Assembly: GCA_905221605.1 (NCBI GenBank) | Contig: CAJNDS010002757.1 | Coordinates: 1 to 64,000, forward strand | Length of the DNA stretch: 64,000 nucleotides | DNA from: Symbiodinium natans | Taxonomy: Eukaryota > Sar > Dinophyceae > Suessiales > Symbiodiniaceae | Direction of reading: 5' to 3' | Shown here: positions 1-13,050 of the stretch, piece after piece | Layout: each line of letters begins with the position of its first letter | Numbering within the stretch: position 1 is the stretch's first letter | Made by a program: the position numbers and the translations under genes | The notes under the pieces: model-generated | Told to the model about the DNA's origin: nothing | Database searches by the model: none | Seen by the model: only the letters and a program-made list of their open reading frames with translations

Positions 1-170
1 CCTCCAGACCTACCTGCCGCACGACATTGGGTGTTCGGGCTATAGGGGGGTTTAGGGTTTAGCACGACCATGGAGGCTGCTTGCTACGGATTGGTGGGGG
101 TCTCTTTGTGCCAGCGAGGGCAGGACATCTTAGCCGAGGCCCTTTTCGCCTGGAGCATCACGCACGGGGG

Positions 171-910
171 GTATGGCTACTGCAGGCAGGCGTCTGAAAA
201 TGTTAGAAGCCTGGAAGCCTGTGTTCGTACCTTGGCGGTCAGAGCATGAGCTGGTATACAGAGTTCCAGGAAGAAGGCATTCAAGCGTTACTCTTGAAAC
301 AGGGTAATTACGTTCTGCGAACTGAGTTGTGCAAGTATGGGGGTGATTGAAAGTATGAGGGACGCCATTGGGACAGACTTAGGGGGAGTCCTGGTGTGAG
401 TTGGGCTCCTATGGCTCGCGAAGTGCAGATTTAAAACCTACTACTTTGTTTCAGACACCACGGTGTGGGTGTCCATGCTGCAGATGTTGGTCCTCTTTAT
501 TTCGAAGCACAAAAACTTCCCTGGTCAAGGTGGATCAGAGAAATCCCGGGTATGGCTACTGCAGGCAGGCGTCTGAAAATATTAGAAGCCTGGAAGCCTG
601 TGTTCGTACCTCGGCGGGCAGAGCATGAGCTGGTATACAGAGTTCCAGGAAGAAGGCATTCAAGCGTTACTCTTGAAACAGGGCAATTACGTTCTGCGAA
701 CTGAGTTGTGCAAGTATGGGGGTGATTGAAAGTATGAGGGACGCCATCCTGGCGTGAGTTGGGCTCCTATGGCCCGCGAAGTGCAGAGATTTTTTTCAGC
801 AACAAGATTTCTCAGAGAAGGGCTACTTTGTTTCAGACACCACGGTATAGGTGTCTATGCCGCAGCTGTTGGTCCTCTTTGTTTCGAAGCACAAGAGAAT
901 TCCCCGGATC
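171..910. repeat. Tandem duplication, unit about 379 bp
   Basis: The segment starting at 171 (GTATGGCTACTGCAGGCAGG) returns at 550 with few changes and continues through GGGACGCCAT and then TTGGGCTCCTATGGC in both copies. The second copy lacks about 22 bp present at 370-391 and carries a small insertion near 785. Short ORFs run through both copies, but none looks like a known protein, so I treat this as a non-coding or decayed tandem repeat. Confidence 0.85.
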
Positions 911-1745
911 CCCCATCTCTTTGGGGCGGGGGCCTTGGAAAATGCATTTTCTTATGCCCGACAAATTGCTCAGAGTTCGTTTGTGGGAACGCAATTAATT
1001 AAGGCATGGAATGCCATCCAGCAAGAACCCCCCGCGGTGCGCATATCGGTCTGCATGTGACTAGCCCTCCCAGGCATTTTTGTATGCCAGAAGGCCTCAG
1101 AAGGCCTGCCGCGAAGAGAGACAATGCATGAACATGCCTAGAGATATTGCCCTGATACACGTAGGCACCACCCACAGGCACTTGATTAACAAAATGGGGG
1201 ATTTCCCCGGTGGTGAATCAGAGAAATCCCTAACTGGCATTCTCCAAAGTCGACGGATATCGAAGCTCAAATTGAGAGTGAGCTGTTGGGCGCCCCAGTG
1301 GTATGAAGCCTTTCGGAGACTTCACCAGCACTTGTCTGTCTGCTCGCGGATAGAAGCATCCATGATGCGTGAAGAGATGTTGAGGCACCAGCGACCAAGG
1401 ACAGTCCTCTTGACATCTACAGGAATGCACAGGTTCAGCTTGCGAAGTATGAGCGTTTGGTCAGTGCCTTTCCGTGTCTTGCCATGAATGAAGCCGACAA
1501 GAGCATGATTGTGTTGAAGGGTCTTGATGCTGATGTGAAACGATTCCATGAGTGAGCTTGAAAATGCCATCAAGATTTACGATGCGAACATCAAGAATTC
1601 TCACGTTTGCTGACAAACATCAGAAAGGCAGGGACAAAGACACCGCCAATCCTGTTCAGTTTCCCGAAGCAGCAAGACTGGACGATGTAGACTGGAAGCC
1701 ATCCTTGCGAAGTCGCCACCGACACCCTCCAAAGGGGGTTTCCGA

Positions 1746-1797
1746 AATTAGGGGTACCTTATTGGGGTCCTTTACTGGGAGGTCCCTATTTTCGTCA
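1746..1797. repeat. Small inverted-repeat element (GGGACC family)
   Basis: The left arm CGAAATTAGGGGTACC faces the right arm GGTCCCTATTTTCG. Related hairpins with AGGGTCC/GGACCCT cores occur at 2076-2131, 42750-42830 and 50674-50757, which suggests a dispersed family of tiny foldback elements. Confidence 0.55.
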
Positions 1798-2075
1798 ACC
1801 TCCAGAATCATTCATCGATTGTTTCTGACTGCGTGCAGCGATTCATTCCTCAGGCAGCCTGATGGGCATAGTGGTGTCTGGGACTGGAGCCAAGTCGGAA
1901 CGTCGGTGTCTGGTACACCACTGCAGTCGGGCATGGTCTCCTGCGGGGCCCGGGCCAGCAAGCCCGTCAGCCTGTACAGAGCCCGTAGAGCCCGTAAGCC
2001 CAGCCGTGGAAGCTTCAGAGCCCGTAGAGCCGGCAGAGCCCGCAGCAGTCCAAAGAGCATATTGTCATTTCTCTA

Positions 2076-2131
2076 AATTAGGGTCCCTTGTGGGCATATT
2101 TATAGGGTACCCAAAACGAGACCCTAATTCT
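2076..2131. repeat. Small inverted-repeat element
   Basis: The ends are AATTAGGGTC and GACCCTAATT, perfect inverted complements about 55 bp apart, with GGGTACCC near the middle. No ORF is present. It belongs with the other GGGACC-type foldbacks in this window. Confidence 0.55.
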
Positions 2132-3930
2132 GAGAAGTGACCATGTCAACTAAGCTCCGTGTTAGGTCCGGCCTGTGTGCAAATGTTCGAGCCAACTGCA
2201 TCGAAGCGGAGGCAGAAGCAGAAGCGGGCCTACTGGACGGTAGCGCACGCATCGTCCGCACAGTCTAGTGCCCATAGCGCCCGTAGCGCCCGTGGAGCCG
2301 GTAGAGCCCGTTGAACCTTCAGAGCGCGCAGAGCCTGCGGAGCCCGTAAAGCCCGCGGGGCAGGCCCGTGCATGCCCGTCGCGGACCGTACAACACCAGG
2401 CTTCCTAGCGGACTGTTCCCCCGCAGTCGATTGCGCATTGCGGCCACCAACACCGATGTCCAGAAGCCCAATCTGCAAAACTCATGCGAGCGTACCAGTA
2501 CATGTATAATCTGCACGTCAGCTGAGTCAAGCGTATTTACCGTCCCGAACAAGTGGGGCAGCTCCATGATTCCATGAACCGTTTCTCTTACACATCCCGC
2601 TCCTGTGCACCAATGTGCCAACTTGACAACTCATATTTATCCGGCGGCATCGCCCATGCGCACAAAGCATTGCCCTTCTGGCTTGGGTTCTCTACAATCA
2701 GGAGCTTTGCAGGCCAGGTTCTCAGAGCGTGTCGAAGGCTGAAAGTTTCGAGCCTTATATCTTAGGTTCAGCAACTTGTTGCCGCACTAAACAGTGACAG
2801 ATCGGGTGATAGTGATATGTGCTACTCCAAAGCCTGTGTGAATGCCACACTTTCCTAACAGCGCATGCGCAAGTCAACGTCCTGATCATCAATTTGTGTG
2901 CCAAAACCTCCGGTTGTCGCGGACAGCGCGCGCACAGATCTGGCACAGACCTCTGTAACGCGTATCTTGATACAGACCTCTGTCGCGTGCGCATACACGA
3001 CTGGAGGAAGCCATAAGCGGGGCTTGCAAAACAAGACAACAAGCAGGTGTGTCGCAAAACCCCGGGCATTGATACATACCCTTTGTAACGGGGTATGTCG
3101 CGTGTGTGGGCCCCGGCCCTGGTACAAGCAATCAATATTGGCACGCGGCCAGATCGCCTTGGGAGGAATTCTTTGAGACTGGCAACAAGAAATTCACGCT
3201 CCCACCAACGATCCCGAAAAAACAAAAAGTGATCAACGCTCCCAACATTGCTGGTACCTCCATGTGAAGATGCCTTGTCCGGTGCGTGGTTGCTGCAGAG
3301 AAGCACAAGGCACAACTCCTGGACCTCCCCCGCTTCATAGAGGCCCCGACAGCTTGTCCACCATTGAGCGGGGAGTGCTCAATTAACTGGTACCTGCACG
3401 AGTTGACCGAGCCAGTACGAGGGGCAGATCCCAAAAGTCCGTAAACGCCTTCACTGATTCACCCTAAACCCCGTGCCAAAACGTGCTCGCATCGCAGCCC
3501 CATCTTCGCCGCCTCATGGCTCGAGACTCCCAAAGTCCAGAAACGTGTCTGTCGGCTTACTTTGGAAAGCGCTCAACCTCGTCTCCTTGGTCCAGGTCTT
3601 TAGGGCCTAGGCAGAGATTGTCGTCAAAATCACTTGTTTAAGCCTTGCTTTTTTTTGAATTAGCGCCCCCCTATCGTTGTCCATGCTTTTTCCCTACCGC
3701 ACTCTTATCTTATCGTAGGAAATAACCCTCTCATTTGGAATGCTCGGTGGCATGTTTGTGTGTGAGCACCAACAGGGACTCTGGAACTCTCAGGCAACTC
3801 CCAAGGACAGAAACCCCGGGTTAGACAGACCACCGGGTACTCCTATCATGTAGCGCATCCCCTATCGATCCTCGGCGTTAGTTTTGCTTCTGCGATAAGA
3901 AGAAAGCGATAGTTTTAATCGCATCTCTTG

Positions 3931-4041
3931 ACTCTGTTTTGTTCAGGCCTTCGGGTTGCAGTATGCCGCAAAGGTCGTTCAAGACCTTGCGCGGACCTTG
4001 CCTGTTGCGAACCTTGCGCTCGTCGGGTTTTCGCACACTTA
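3931..4041 (+). repeat. Diverged third copy of the 5.1/6.4 kb repeat
   Basis: The motif TTGCAGTATGCCGCAAAGG followed by the run around TTGCGCTCGTCGGGTTTTCG matches 5105-5190 and 6383-6470. It is shorter and more diverged than those two copies. Confidence 0.7.
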
Positions 4042-4459
4042 CCGACCGTCCTACTGCCTTGTCGCAGATAGTGGTCTAAGTTCAAGGAGAAATCGCAAGT
4101 CCCCGAATGCGCATGCCCGTAGCTCTTACTCTTCCAGCCATGGCGGAGAGTGATGCGTTCTGCGTGGCCCACGCGAATGATGAAGTTCCCTCAGAAGAGG
4201 TGCGAAGTGATCGGCTAGGGTTTCGGGTTTAGGCTAGGGTTTAAGGCCTTAGAGTTTAGGGTCTACAGTTAGGTTCTGTAGAGACTGAGCCCTTTTTGGG
4301 CACTTGGGTATCATCATCCAGGGCGAATCTCACAGCGTAGGTTGGAAGCTTACCCTAATCCTCGTAAGCCTTGTCGCGCAAGCTTTGTCGCAAAAACCGG
4401 ATTGTTCCTGGGCGCGACGTGGGGGGCCTGCTACAGCCCCAACGTTTTGAGACCTACTA

Positions 4460-4745
4460 TTTTGTGCCAAAAAAAACTAGTCTAGATTGTGGATATATCC
4501 AAATCGATGTCCGACTCATAGGGGCTCGGGGCAGCAAAAACCAACACAGCCTCCACATTCCCGACCTTTGCAACCTGCTGCTGGGCCCTGACTCCCTGAC
4601 TGCGTGGAAGGCCAAAAAGCAAGCCGCAAAGCATGCGGAGTGGTGCTTGAAGTTGCTTGATGTGTACACCTTGTGCTCTCGGTACATGACTGGTACATGA
4701 ACGCCGTCCAAAAACCTTGGTTGGGGCTTTGATCATTCTGATTAG
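4460..4745 (-). repeat. Inverted copy of the 5.2-5.4 / 6.1-6.5 kb repeats
   Basis: On the minus strand this segment carries GGTTTTTGGACGGCGT and GAGCACAAGGTGTAC, found in the plus sense at 6500-6540, and GAGTCGGACATCGA, matching 6083-6096. The family is therefore present in both orientations within 2 kb. Confidence 0.65.
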
Positions 4746-4877
4746 GCATTTTGCTACCTTAGCCTCCCCCCGGTACTGCTCCCTCGGTACGGAAATTTCT
4801 GGGAGTAGCGATCCTGAATCCTGTATTTGCGCGGCACGCCTTAGCACATGGCCCCAATCTGCCACATGGAAATTGCT

Positions 4878-5335
4878 TCTTGCCCATGCTTCTGCTTCAC
4901 TTAACGCCCAGCACGCCTGAACACCCAAAGCATACCCAAGCGCCCGAGACGTCGACCCCTCAAGCCAGACGCATCCTGCCCTATAGAGGCCCAGGGCCCA
5001 GGGCGTTGGTGTACATTTCTGAGCCCAGGCCCAAGCGAGTTAATTGAGCCAGTACGAGGGGGCAGTCCTTGTACATTGCTTGACTCTGGGTTTTTCAGGC
5101 TTGTGGGTTGCAGCATGCCGCAAAGGTTGTTCTCAAGACCTTGCACGGACCTTGCATGTTGCGAACCTTGCGCTCGTCGGGTTTTCGCACACAGCGCGCA
5201 ACCAGACTAATCAAAGCTCGAGCAAAGGTTTTTGGACAGCGTCCATGTACGGAGAGCACTACGTGGGTACGTTAACCCGCTTCAAGCACCGCTCCGCTCC
5301 GAAAGGGCCAAGCGAGCTCGACAAGTAAGGGATGC
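4878..5335 (+). repeat. Direct repeat, copy 1
   Basis: About 450 bp here recur at 6157-6592. Shared markers include CACTTAACG, GAGGCCCAGGGCC, GAGTTAATTGAGCCAGTACG and CTCGTCGGG, and both copies end in GCCAAGCGAGCTSGACAAGTAAG. A short ORF runs through both copies but the product is not recognisable. Confidence 0.8.
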
Positions 5336-6156
5336 AGAGCTGACGACGCACACCCCACCATTCATGCATGCTTTGCGGCTGGCTTCTTTTTGGCTTTCCA
5401 CGCAGCCAGGGGGCCGAGCGGCAGGACCAAGAGGCTCTGGAACCAGGTCAGAATGCTCAGCGCAGACTCAACTCCTCAATGAGGCCACAGGAAAAGAAAC
5501 TGCTGCTATCTGTTGCTTATTTCAGGGTTCAGCATGAGCTCGACCGAGTCTTTGAAGGTCAAAGAGCGGTGCGAAAACCACCGTTCGAAGTTTGAAGGCT
5601 GTGCCTCAGGTTCAGGCAATGCAAAATGAACGAGACATCCTGCGCTTTTTTGGGAACCGTGCCAATACTCATCCCTCCTGAGAAGCACGTGCGTAGACGC
5701 AGGGGGCAGGACACCTGCGCAAAGCCCAGGCAGTTCCCTGCAAAGGTAAAAGGGACAGAGCCAAGCACGCGCAATGCATATCCCATAGGACCTCCGGCTA
5801 ACATTGGCAGAAACTTACCAATTGGGTTGGTATCCCAGTGGGCTCAGAAAGTCCCGGTAAGTTTCCGATTGAAGACATTATGGGGACTGCATTCCCGATC
5901 GCCCCAGGTGAATTCCCGCCCAACACAGACGACCTGAGCAGCAGCATTGGTACCAGTACCTAGAAGAGTGGGGAAACACATGAGAGCGACAACACCGCAC
6001 ACCACCCTTGCAAAGGTCGGCTAGGCAGAAGCCGCGTTAATCAGGATCAACTTTTTTGTTGCCCTGCCCAGAGGAGCCGTATGAGTCGGACATCGAATTG
6101 GCTTTGGCTTCCATTATCTACACCTATGACTTTCTGCCGCATGCATGTTGCTTTTT

Positions 6157-6592
6157 GCCCATGCATCTGCTTCACTTAACGGTCTGCACGCCTGAACACC
6201 CAGAGCATGCCCAAGCGCCCGAGACCTCGATCCCTTAAGCCAGACGCATCCTGCCCTACAGAGGCCCAGGGCCAAGGGCGCTGGTGTACATTTCTGGGCC
6301 CAGGCCCAAGCGAGTTAATTGAGCCAGTACGAGGGGGCAGTCCTTGTACATTGCTTGACTCTGGGTTTTTCAGGCTTGTGGGTTGCAGCATGCCGCAAAG
6401 GTTGTTCTCAAGACCTTGCGCGGACCTTGCATGCTGCGAACTTTGCGCTCGTCGGGATTTCGCACACAGCGCCCAATCAGACTAGTCAAAGCTCGAACAC
6501 AGGTTTTTGGACGGCGTCTATGTACCGAGCACAAGGTGTACGCGTCAAGCCCCTTCGCTCCGAAAGAGCCAAGCGAGCTGGACAAGTAAGAG
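6157..6592 (+). repeat. Direct repeat, copy 2
   Basis: Second copy of the 4878-5335 unit, offset about 1,278 bp, with scattered substitutions and small indels. The sequence before each copy is also partly related, so this may be a decayed larger duplication. Confidence 0.8.
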
Positions 6593-7340
6593 ATGCACAG
6601 CAGACGACGCGCACCGCCAGCATCTCTCACCAAGCACTTGATCAGCACTCGCTGCAATCTCGTGACATGGCAAGACGCTGGCAGAGAGAATCGATGGTTA
6701 CAACGAACTTCTGGGCGCACAGGGGTTATGCTGCCCAGCCGTGGCTGCCCAGCGGTCCCAAGGGGTGCCTTTTCATGAAAAGCCCAAGGCCACTTCATCA
6801 GTAGCCCCCCCCCCCCCGGTCAGCAATTGTGTATCCCCCAATCGTGTGCAGACGGGTGGCGAGCATTTCCAGGGAGGGGGGCGGTGGATCTGAGATGGTC
6901 TGAGATTTTGGAGTCCTCCACGAAGCGGCCAATCGGGCTGATCGTTCATGGGTTGGTCAACGCCAGACACATCTGGTGGAAGTGATGGTGCGTGACGAGC
7001 AGCCCCTCTACCCCGCAAGAGTCTGTGAAGGAAAGCCGCGCATGAAAGTGCACCCTCTAACCAGCCTTGCACCTCTTCGCTAAAACGACGCAGCGCTCAT
7101 GACTTTGCTTGAATTCAGGGTACAGAGGTTGGAACATTGTGAAAACATTTCTGGGCAATCCCATCTGATTCCAGCACGGACCCCGCAGGGACCCAGAGCA
7201 GTTGCAAATCGCGAATGCAGAAGAATATGTCCGAGAATAAGGCGTTGCACAAGCCGGCAAGCGCCGGCACGCTGCCAGACAGACAACAATGGCAGCTCAG
7301 CGCAATCACTCCAAGCTACGCATCTTTGCACCGAAACACC

Positions 7341-10300
7341 TTCCGGCGCCGCATCCCAGACCATGCGGCAGGTGCAGCCGAAGACGAAGAGACCCAGTTT
7401 GCAGCACGAGAGCTCACCGGCTCAGAGAACCTGAAAGCAGATCCCAGTGAGGTACAGAAAGAAACCGCTATGGAATCCTGGAAGGCCTCAACTCACATAC
7501 ACTGGCAGCATCTGGCAGCAGGACTGTTTTCGGGGAATGGCAAGCCTCCGCAAGCTATCCAGAGTCTGCAGAGACACAGCTGAGAGCTGCGGTAGCTTGG
7601 AGGCGCGGCGCGGAGATGCTGCGGAAGTCCACATGCATCCGAGTCTCTCGATGAGGGCGGGGAGGCAACGGCTGAGCTGCGCTGAAGTGCGCAAGCCGGG
7701 CATGCCTCCGTAGGCAAGCCTTCACAGCATACTGCCATGGTGACTGGGCGACACATGGCGACATTGTGTCCAAGTGTCAGACACCACAACGGGATCGATT
7801 GCAATTATATGAATTATATGAAAAATTCCACAAGTCCAGCGTCCGGGCAGACACAGCTGGGCAGCATACCGCAGCAATGTCTGGGCGATATCGTGGTGTT
7901 CATTCCTCTTCATCGCTGGGTCAACACCAGATGCGTCTGCAGGATGTGATGGTGTGCGCGCGCGCGACAGCAAGACGTGCATGAAAGTGCACCTGTAGCG
8001 CGCACCGCAGCGCAACTCTCATGATGCACTGCAAGGGCTGGGACAATGACTGAGGCATTTCTGGACGTCACCCCACCCCCCCCCCCCCACCCCCAATCTA
8101 ATTCCAGCACGGACCCACAGCCGCAAAAGCGATATCGAGAGGGATTGTGCTAGGGCAAACAAAGTCCAGAGTCTGCCGCGGCCGGACAGCTAGACAAGAG
8201 CTGCGGCGGTGTAGAAGCGCTGTGCGGGGGAAAGGAACCGCCCCAGAAAGCCACACGCGCCGCAAGGCTCAGCGAGGAAGATCCGAAAGTCTCCCGATGG
8301 GTGAGGGTTGGGATTGCTGCGACTGGCCGATCCGCAAGGCGAAATCCGCAGCCTGGGAGTGCATAAGCCTTGAAGCCTTGAAAACTTGCAAGCCTGCCCC
8401 GGGGGCACACAGCGATGTGCGCACAAGAAACAAACTGACGGGTCCACAAGTTCAGCGGCTCCAGCATCTGGGCAGCCGCAGCCGGACAGATCCCGCAGAA
8501 GTCTCGTGATGGATGGGAGGGAAACGACTGCCGAACTACTAGTAGCCCTGGATGGCGCAAGCCGGGCGAGCTTCTGTAGGCTGGCTGTGCCAAACACACA
8601 CCAGTGGCAGCTCTGCGCAATCACTTATATTTTAGCGTTGATGAGGAGGACATTCCGGCGCCGCATCCCAGACCATGCGGCAGGTGCAGCCGAAGACGAA
8701 GAGACCCAGTTTGCAGCACGAGAGCTCACCGGCTCAGAGAACCTGAAAGCAGATCCCAGTGAGGTACAGAAAGAAACCGCTATGGAATCCTGGAAGGCCT
8801 CAACTCACATACACTGGCAGCATCTGGCAGCAGGACTGTTTTCGGGGAATGGCAAGCCTCCGCAAGCTATCCAGAGTCTGCAGAGACACAGCTGAGAGCT
8901 GCGGTAGCTTGGAGGCGCGGCGCGGAGATGCTGCGGAAGTCCACATGCATCCGAGTCTCTCGATGAGGGCGGGGAGGCAACGGCTGAGCTGCGCTGAAGT
9001 GCGCAAGCCGGGCATGCCTCCGTAGGCAAGCCTTCACAGCATACTGCCATAGTGACTGGGCGACACATGGCGACATTGTGTCCAAGTGTCAGACACCACA
9101 ACGGGATCGATTGCAATTATATGAATTATATGAAAAATTCCACAAGTCCAGCGTCCGGGCAGACACAGCTGGGCAGCATACCGCAGCAATGTCTGGGCGA
9201 TATCGTGGTGTTCATTCCTCTTCATCGCTGGGTCAACACCAGATGCGTCTGCAGGATGTGATGGTGTGTGCGCGCGCGACAGCAAGACGTGCATGAAAGT
9301 GCACCTGTAGCGCGCACCGCAGCGCAACTCTCATGATGCACTGCAAGGGCTGGGACAATGACTGAGGCATTTCTGGACGTCACCCCACCCCCCCCCCCCC
9401 ACCCCCAATCTAATTCCAGCACGGACCCACAGCCGCAAAAGCGATATCGAGAGGGATTGTGCTAGGGCAAACAAAGTCCAGAGTCTGCCGCGGCCGGACA
9501 GCTAGACAAGAGCTGCGGCGGTGTAGAAGCGCTGTGCGGGGGAAAGGAACCGCCCCAGAAAGCCACACGCGCCGCAAGGCTCAGCGAGGAAGATCCGAAA
9601 GTCTCCCGATGGGTGAGGGTTGGGATTGCTGCGACTGGCCGATCCGCAAGGCGAAATCCGCAGCCTGGGAGTGCATAAGCCTTGAAGCCTTGAAAACTTG
9701 CAAGCCTGCCCCGGGGGCACACAGCGATGTGCGCACAAGAAACATACTGACGGGTCCACAAGTTCAGCGGCTCCAGCATCTGGGCAGCCGCAGCCGGACA
9801 GATCCCGCAGAAGTCTCGTGATGGATGGGGGGGAAACGACTGCCGAACTACTAGTAGCCCTGGATGGCGCAAGCCGGGCGAGCTTCTGTAGGCTGGCTGT
9901 GCCAAACACACACCAGTGGCAGCTCTGCGCAATCACTTATATTTTAGCGTTGATGAGGAGGACATTCCGGCGCCGTATCCCAGACCATGCGGCAGATGCA
10001 GCCGAAGACGAAGAGACCCAGTTTGCAGCACGAGAGCTCACCGGCTCAGAGAACCTGAAAGCAGATCCCAGTGAGGTACAGAAAGAAACCGCTATGGAAG
10101 GCCTCAACTCACATACACTGGCAGCATCTGGCAGGAGGACTGTTTTCGGGGAATGGCAAGCCTCCGCAAGCTATCCAGAGTCTGCAGAGCCACAGCTGAA
10201 AGCTGCGGTAGCTTGGAGGCGCGGCGCGGAGATGCTGCGGAAGTCCACATGCATCCGAGTCTCTCGATGAGGGCGGGGAGGCAACGGCTGAGCTGCGCTG

Positions 10301-10539
10301 AAGTGCGCAAGCCGGGCATGCCTCCGTAGGCAAGCCTTCACAGCATACTGCCATGGTGACTGGGCGACACATGGCGACATTGTGTCCAAGTGTCAGACAC
10401 CACAACGGGATCGATTGCAATTATATGAATTATATGAAAAATTCCACAAGTCCAGCGTCCGGGCAGACACAGCTGGGCAGCATACCACAGCAACGCTTGG
10501 GCGATATCGTGGTGTTCGTTCCTCTTCATCGCTTGGTCA
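7341..10539 (+). repeat. Tandem array of 1,312-bp units (2 full, 1 partial)
   Basis: Unit 1 spans 7341-8652, unit 2 spans 8653-9964, and unit 3 begins at 9965 and stops near 10539 with an 8-bp deletion around 10097. Units 1 and 2 differ by only about four bases by eye. A much more diverged unit can be seen upstream (about 6830-7335), and a fragment downstream (about 10675-10760). Each unit holds ORFs up to 190 codons on both strands and an AT-rich ATATGAATTATATG motif. I recognise no domain, so a tandem gene array is possible but not shown. Confidence 0.9.
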
Positions 10540-10880
10540 GGATCTCTGTCTTCATACAGGCACAGGGTAAGACCGCATTTGAGAGAACACCCTCTGCCGC
10601 GGGCCTCTGCCGCGGGAACTGTGCGATCCGATGCGTTGATTGAGGCGCGAAACAGCTACCCTTTCACGCCGCCTGCTCAATGCGTCTCGAGAATGTGATG
10701 GAGAACGCGCGACACGCCCCTACTCTTCAAGGCAACAAAGCCGCGTGCCTCATGACTCACGGCTGCAACAGAGCAACTTTCACGGAAGGGGAGGGGACGC
10801 ACCGCAAGGAAGGTGATCATGCGAGTCTCTAGCGCGAGCGAATGCCGAGAGTCGACCTTTTCGGGCGGAAGGGTCTCTGT

Positions 10881-10904
10881 CTCGCTGTCTCTCTCTCTCT
10901 CTCT

Positions 10905-10998
<94 letters not shown>
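10881..10998. repeat. Compound microsatellite (CT)n-(TGCC)n-(CT)n
   Basis: A CTCTCT run is followed by about 14 TGCC tetramers and another CT run ending in CACTCACTCACT. The low-complexity ORFs over it are artefacts. Confidence 0.95.
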
Positions 10999-10999
<1 letters not shown>

Positions 11000-11001
<2 letters not shown>

Positions 11002-13050
11002 ACTCACTCTCTCAGGCAACCCTCAACCCTAAACCCGTAAACTCGCGCCCTGCATCATGACATCAACTCTAAGCCCCCATCCTCGATCCCACATGCACGA
11101 GCCCTGGCCCCAACAGCAGAATAGGGCTTGGGGCCTAGGGATGTTTGGGGGGTTCGGGTTTCGGGTAGACTACACAAAAAAACAGCATCCTTTCCGGCGA
11201 CACAGGAACAAAGAAAACATCGGAGTGAACTCCTCGACGTGAGCATGCGATGCCCCCATGGCCTGGTTGTTTAGCATCTCGCGGATCTCGCAGTAGCAGT
11301 AGGTCCAGTGAAGGACAGCTATTGATGCGCCAGCCACCCCGGGGGCAAAACCCCGGGGGCAAAAGGCCAGAAAGAATACTCCAACGTAGTAAGAGAAGTG
11401 GTGGGGCCTCCGGAAATCCGGGAGTGGACTCCGACAAGCGAAGAAACTACACTCACCTGAAAGCCAGAACGCCTCAAAAGAACATTGTTCGGGGCTAGGG
11501 TTTTAGGGACTACGGGCTTTTAGATAGCATCTAAACGCATTGCTGCTACTTTTGACCATCTTTGGCACAGGTTGGATCTCACCACTGCCTACTACTTGGC
11601 AGGTGGGCAACAAAATATTTTGCGCGCTGTCAAGCGTGCTCAAATTTCTCGGGAAAGCAACGAATAGTTGAGGGGCGGCAAGCGTTTACAACTAAGCTGC
11701 ATGCCGCAATAAGAAACTATACTTTTTGCAGCAAGTTACTCTCAACATGTTGGCAAGGCGTTGTGCAAATCCCTACTGTATATGGGTGGCCCATAAACCA
11801 TGCACTGGCTGACGCCAGGTGTGCTGTAAAGTGTACACGCGTCCGGTGGTCCAAAGAAAAGCGAGCTCGACGAAGCACTGCTGAAACTTCGAGCGGTTCG
11901 ATGCTGCACGCGGACTCCTGGGAATATGTTGTGGATAGGGAAGAGCAGGCATGGTGTATATGGTGGAAGTATATGCCAGAAGTAGATAGGGCCGTTGTGG
12001 GATGCAATGTGGAGCCGAGGAACTATGCGACTACGACGCATTCTGTGGTTTCCGCTGCAGCTTGAACCTACAACCGAAGCTTTCCAAGGGCGGCACGAAG
12101 TACAATTCGGCCTGCTTGCACAACTGGTTAAAACTTCAAGGAATTCCTCAAGATTCCAAGAAGAAATTTGCGAATATTTGATAAATGCGTAAATAAATAT
12201 TCTCGTTTTAGATTCGTTCGGAGATGCCACCATAAATTCAAAGAGGCCCGACCCAAGAAAGAAATCTATCCAATATGACCAAAAACAACTAATACAAACA
12301 GGATTGATTAAATTGAAACATATTTGCAAGAATGTTCGCAAACGTCCTGCATGTTCCCGACAGTCCGTCTTCCGAAACTTAATCACTGCAGCTTTGCTTA
12401 TCGTATAACTGTGAATCAAACCCCCTTTGCCGCCCCTCCTCTGTTTCAAGCCTTTGTCGTGAACTGCTTGTTGCATACACTTTGTCGCGCGATCTTCTAC
12501 CCCCATGTTTTCAAAAATTCTGTTGATGAACTAACTTGCAAATCTAGATTACTGCTGAAACTTTTACGAACTACGAGTAACTTGCAAATGGGACCGCCGA
12601 AAAAGACCTTTTAAAGGTTTAGGCCTACGCCTGGGCCCTAAGCTTTGACACACCCTGCTTGGACATTATCTGCCGTTTAGTAAAAGACGGGCAATTGCTG
12701 GGCTGAAATGTCGTGGGGCTTGTCGCGGGTTATCGCAGGCCTTTTTATGGCTGTGGAGCCTGCCAAGGACCTCCTTAACGGCGGCCTTCATTCATCCTCG
12801 AAAGCAAAAGCTCTTGCTCTTTTCGTCAGAAGCAGGATCGACAGAATGTCTCAGGCAGCACCAGGCCCAGCAATAGGGCAAGTCTGCATCCTTGACATCG
12901 GCAGCGAGTCGCGAGGCGAGGAGTCGATGCGCATGAACAGGACCAAGCGAAGCAATGCGCAGGCACCTGGATTGAGCACTGAGCCCTTTGCGAATCCAAA
13001 GGCTGAAGTGAGCCACATGTCCATGACCAAGCCTTGAGGGTGGGTTACAG
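11000..13050. other. No gene assigned
   Basis: Long ORFs exist on both strands (167 codons + from 11562; 254 codons - from 12506; 109 codons + from 12708), but none has a recognisable motif, and the 12.1-12.5 kb part is AT-rich. I saw no chain of splice sites that keeps phase here. Confidence 0.35.

Larger units (their letters stand above)
911..3900. other. No gene assigned; decayed repeats and one possible coding scrap
   Basis: No convincing gene was found. At about 1370-1556 (+) there is a 60-codon open stretch with natural-looking composition (contains LAKYERLVSAFPCLAM) that ends at a TGA and is followed by frame-broken coding-like sequence to about 1680. It could be a pseudogene fragment. 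Two purine-rich minisatellites based on GAGCCCGTA lie at about 1945-2055 and 2275-2360. Minus-strand ORFs over 2755-3434 have no recognisable features. Confidence 0.4.

Noticed and set aside
10677..11060. ORFs over CT/TGCC repeats (both strands)
   Set aside because: Pure microsatellite translation (poly-Ser/Leu and poly-Glu/Arg).
11742..12506. 254-codon minus-strand ORF
   Set aside because: No recognisable motif, AT-rich mixed composition and an overlapping 167-codon ORF on the plus strand; not enough to call a gene.
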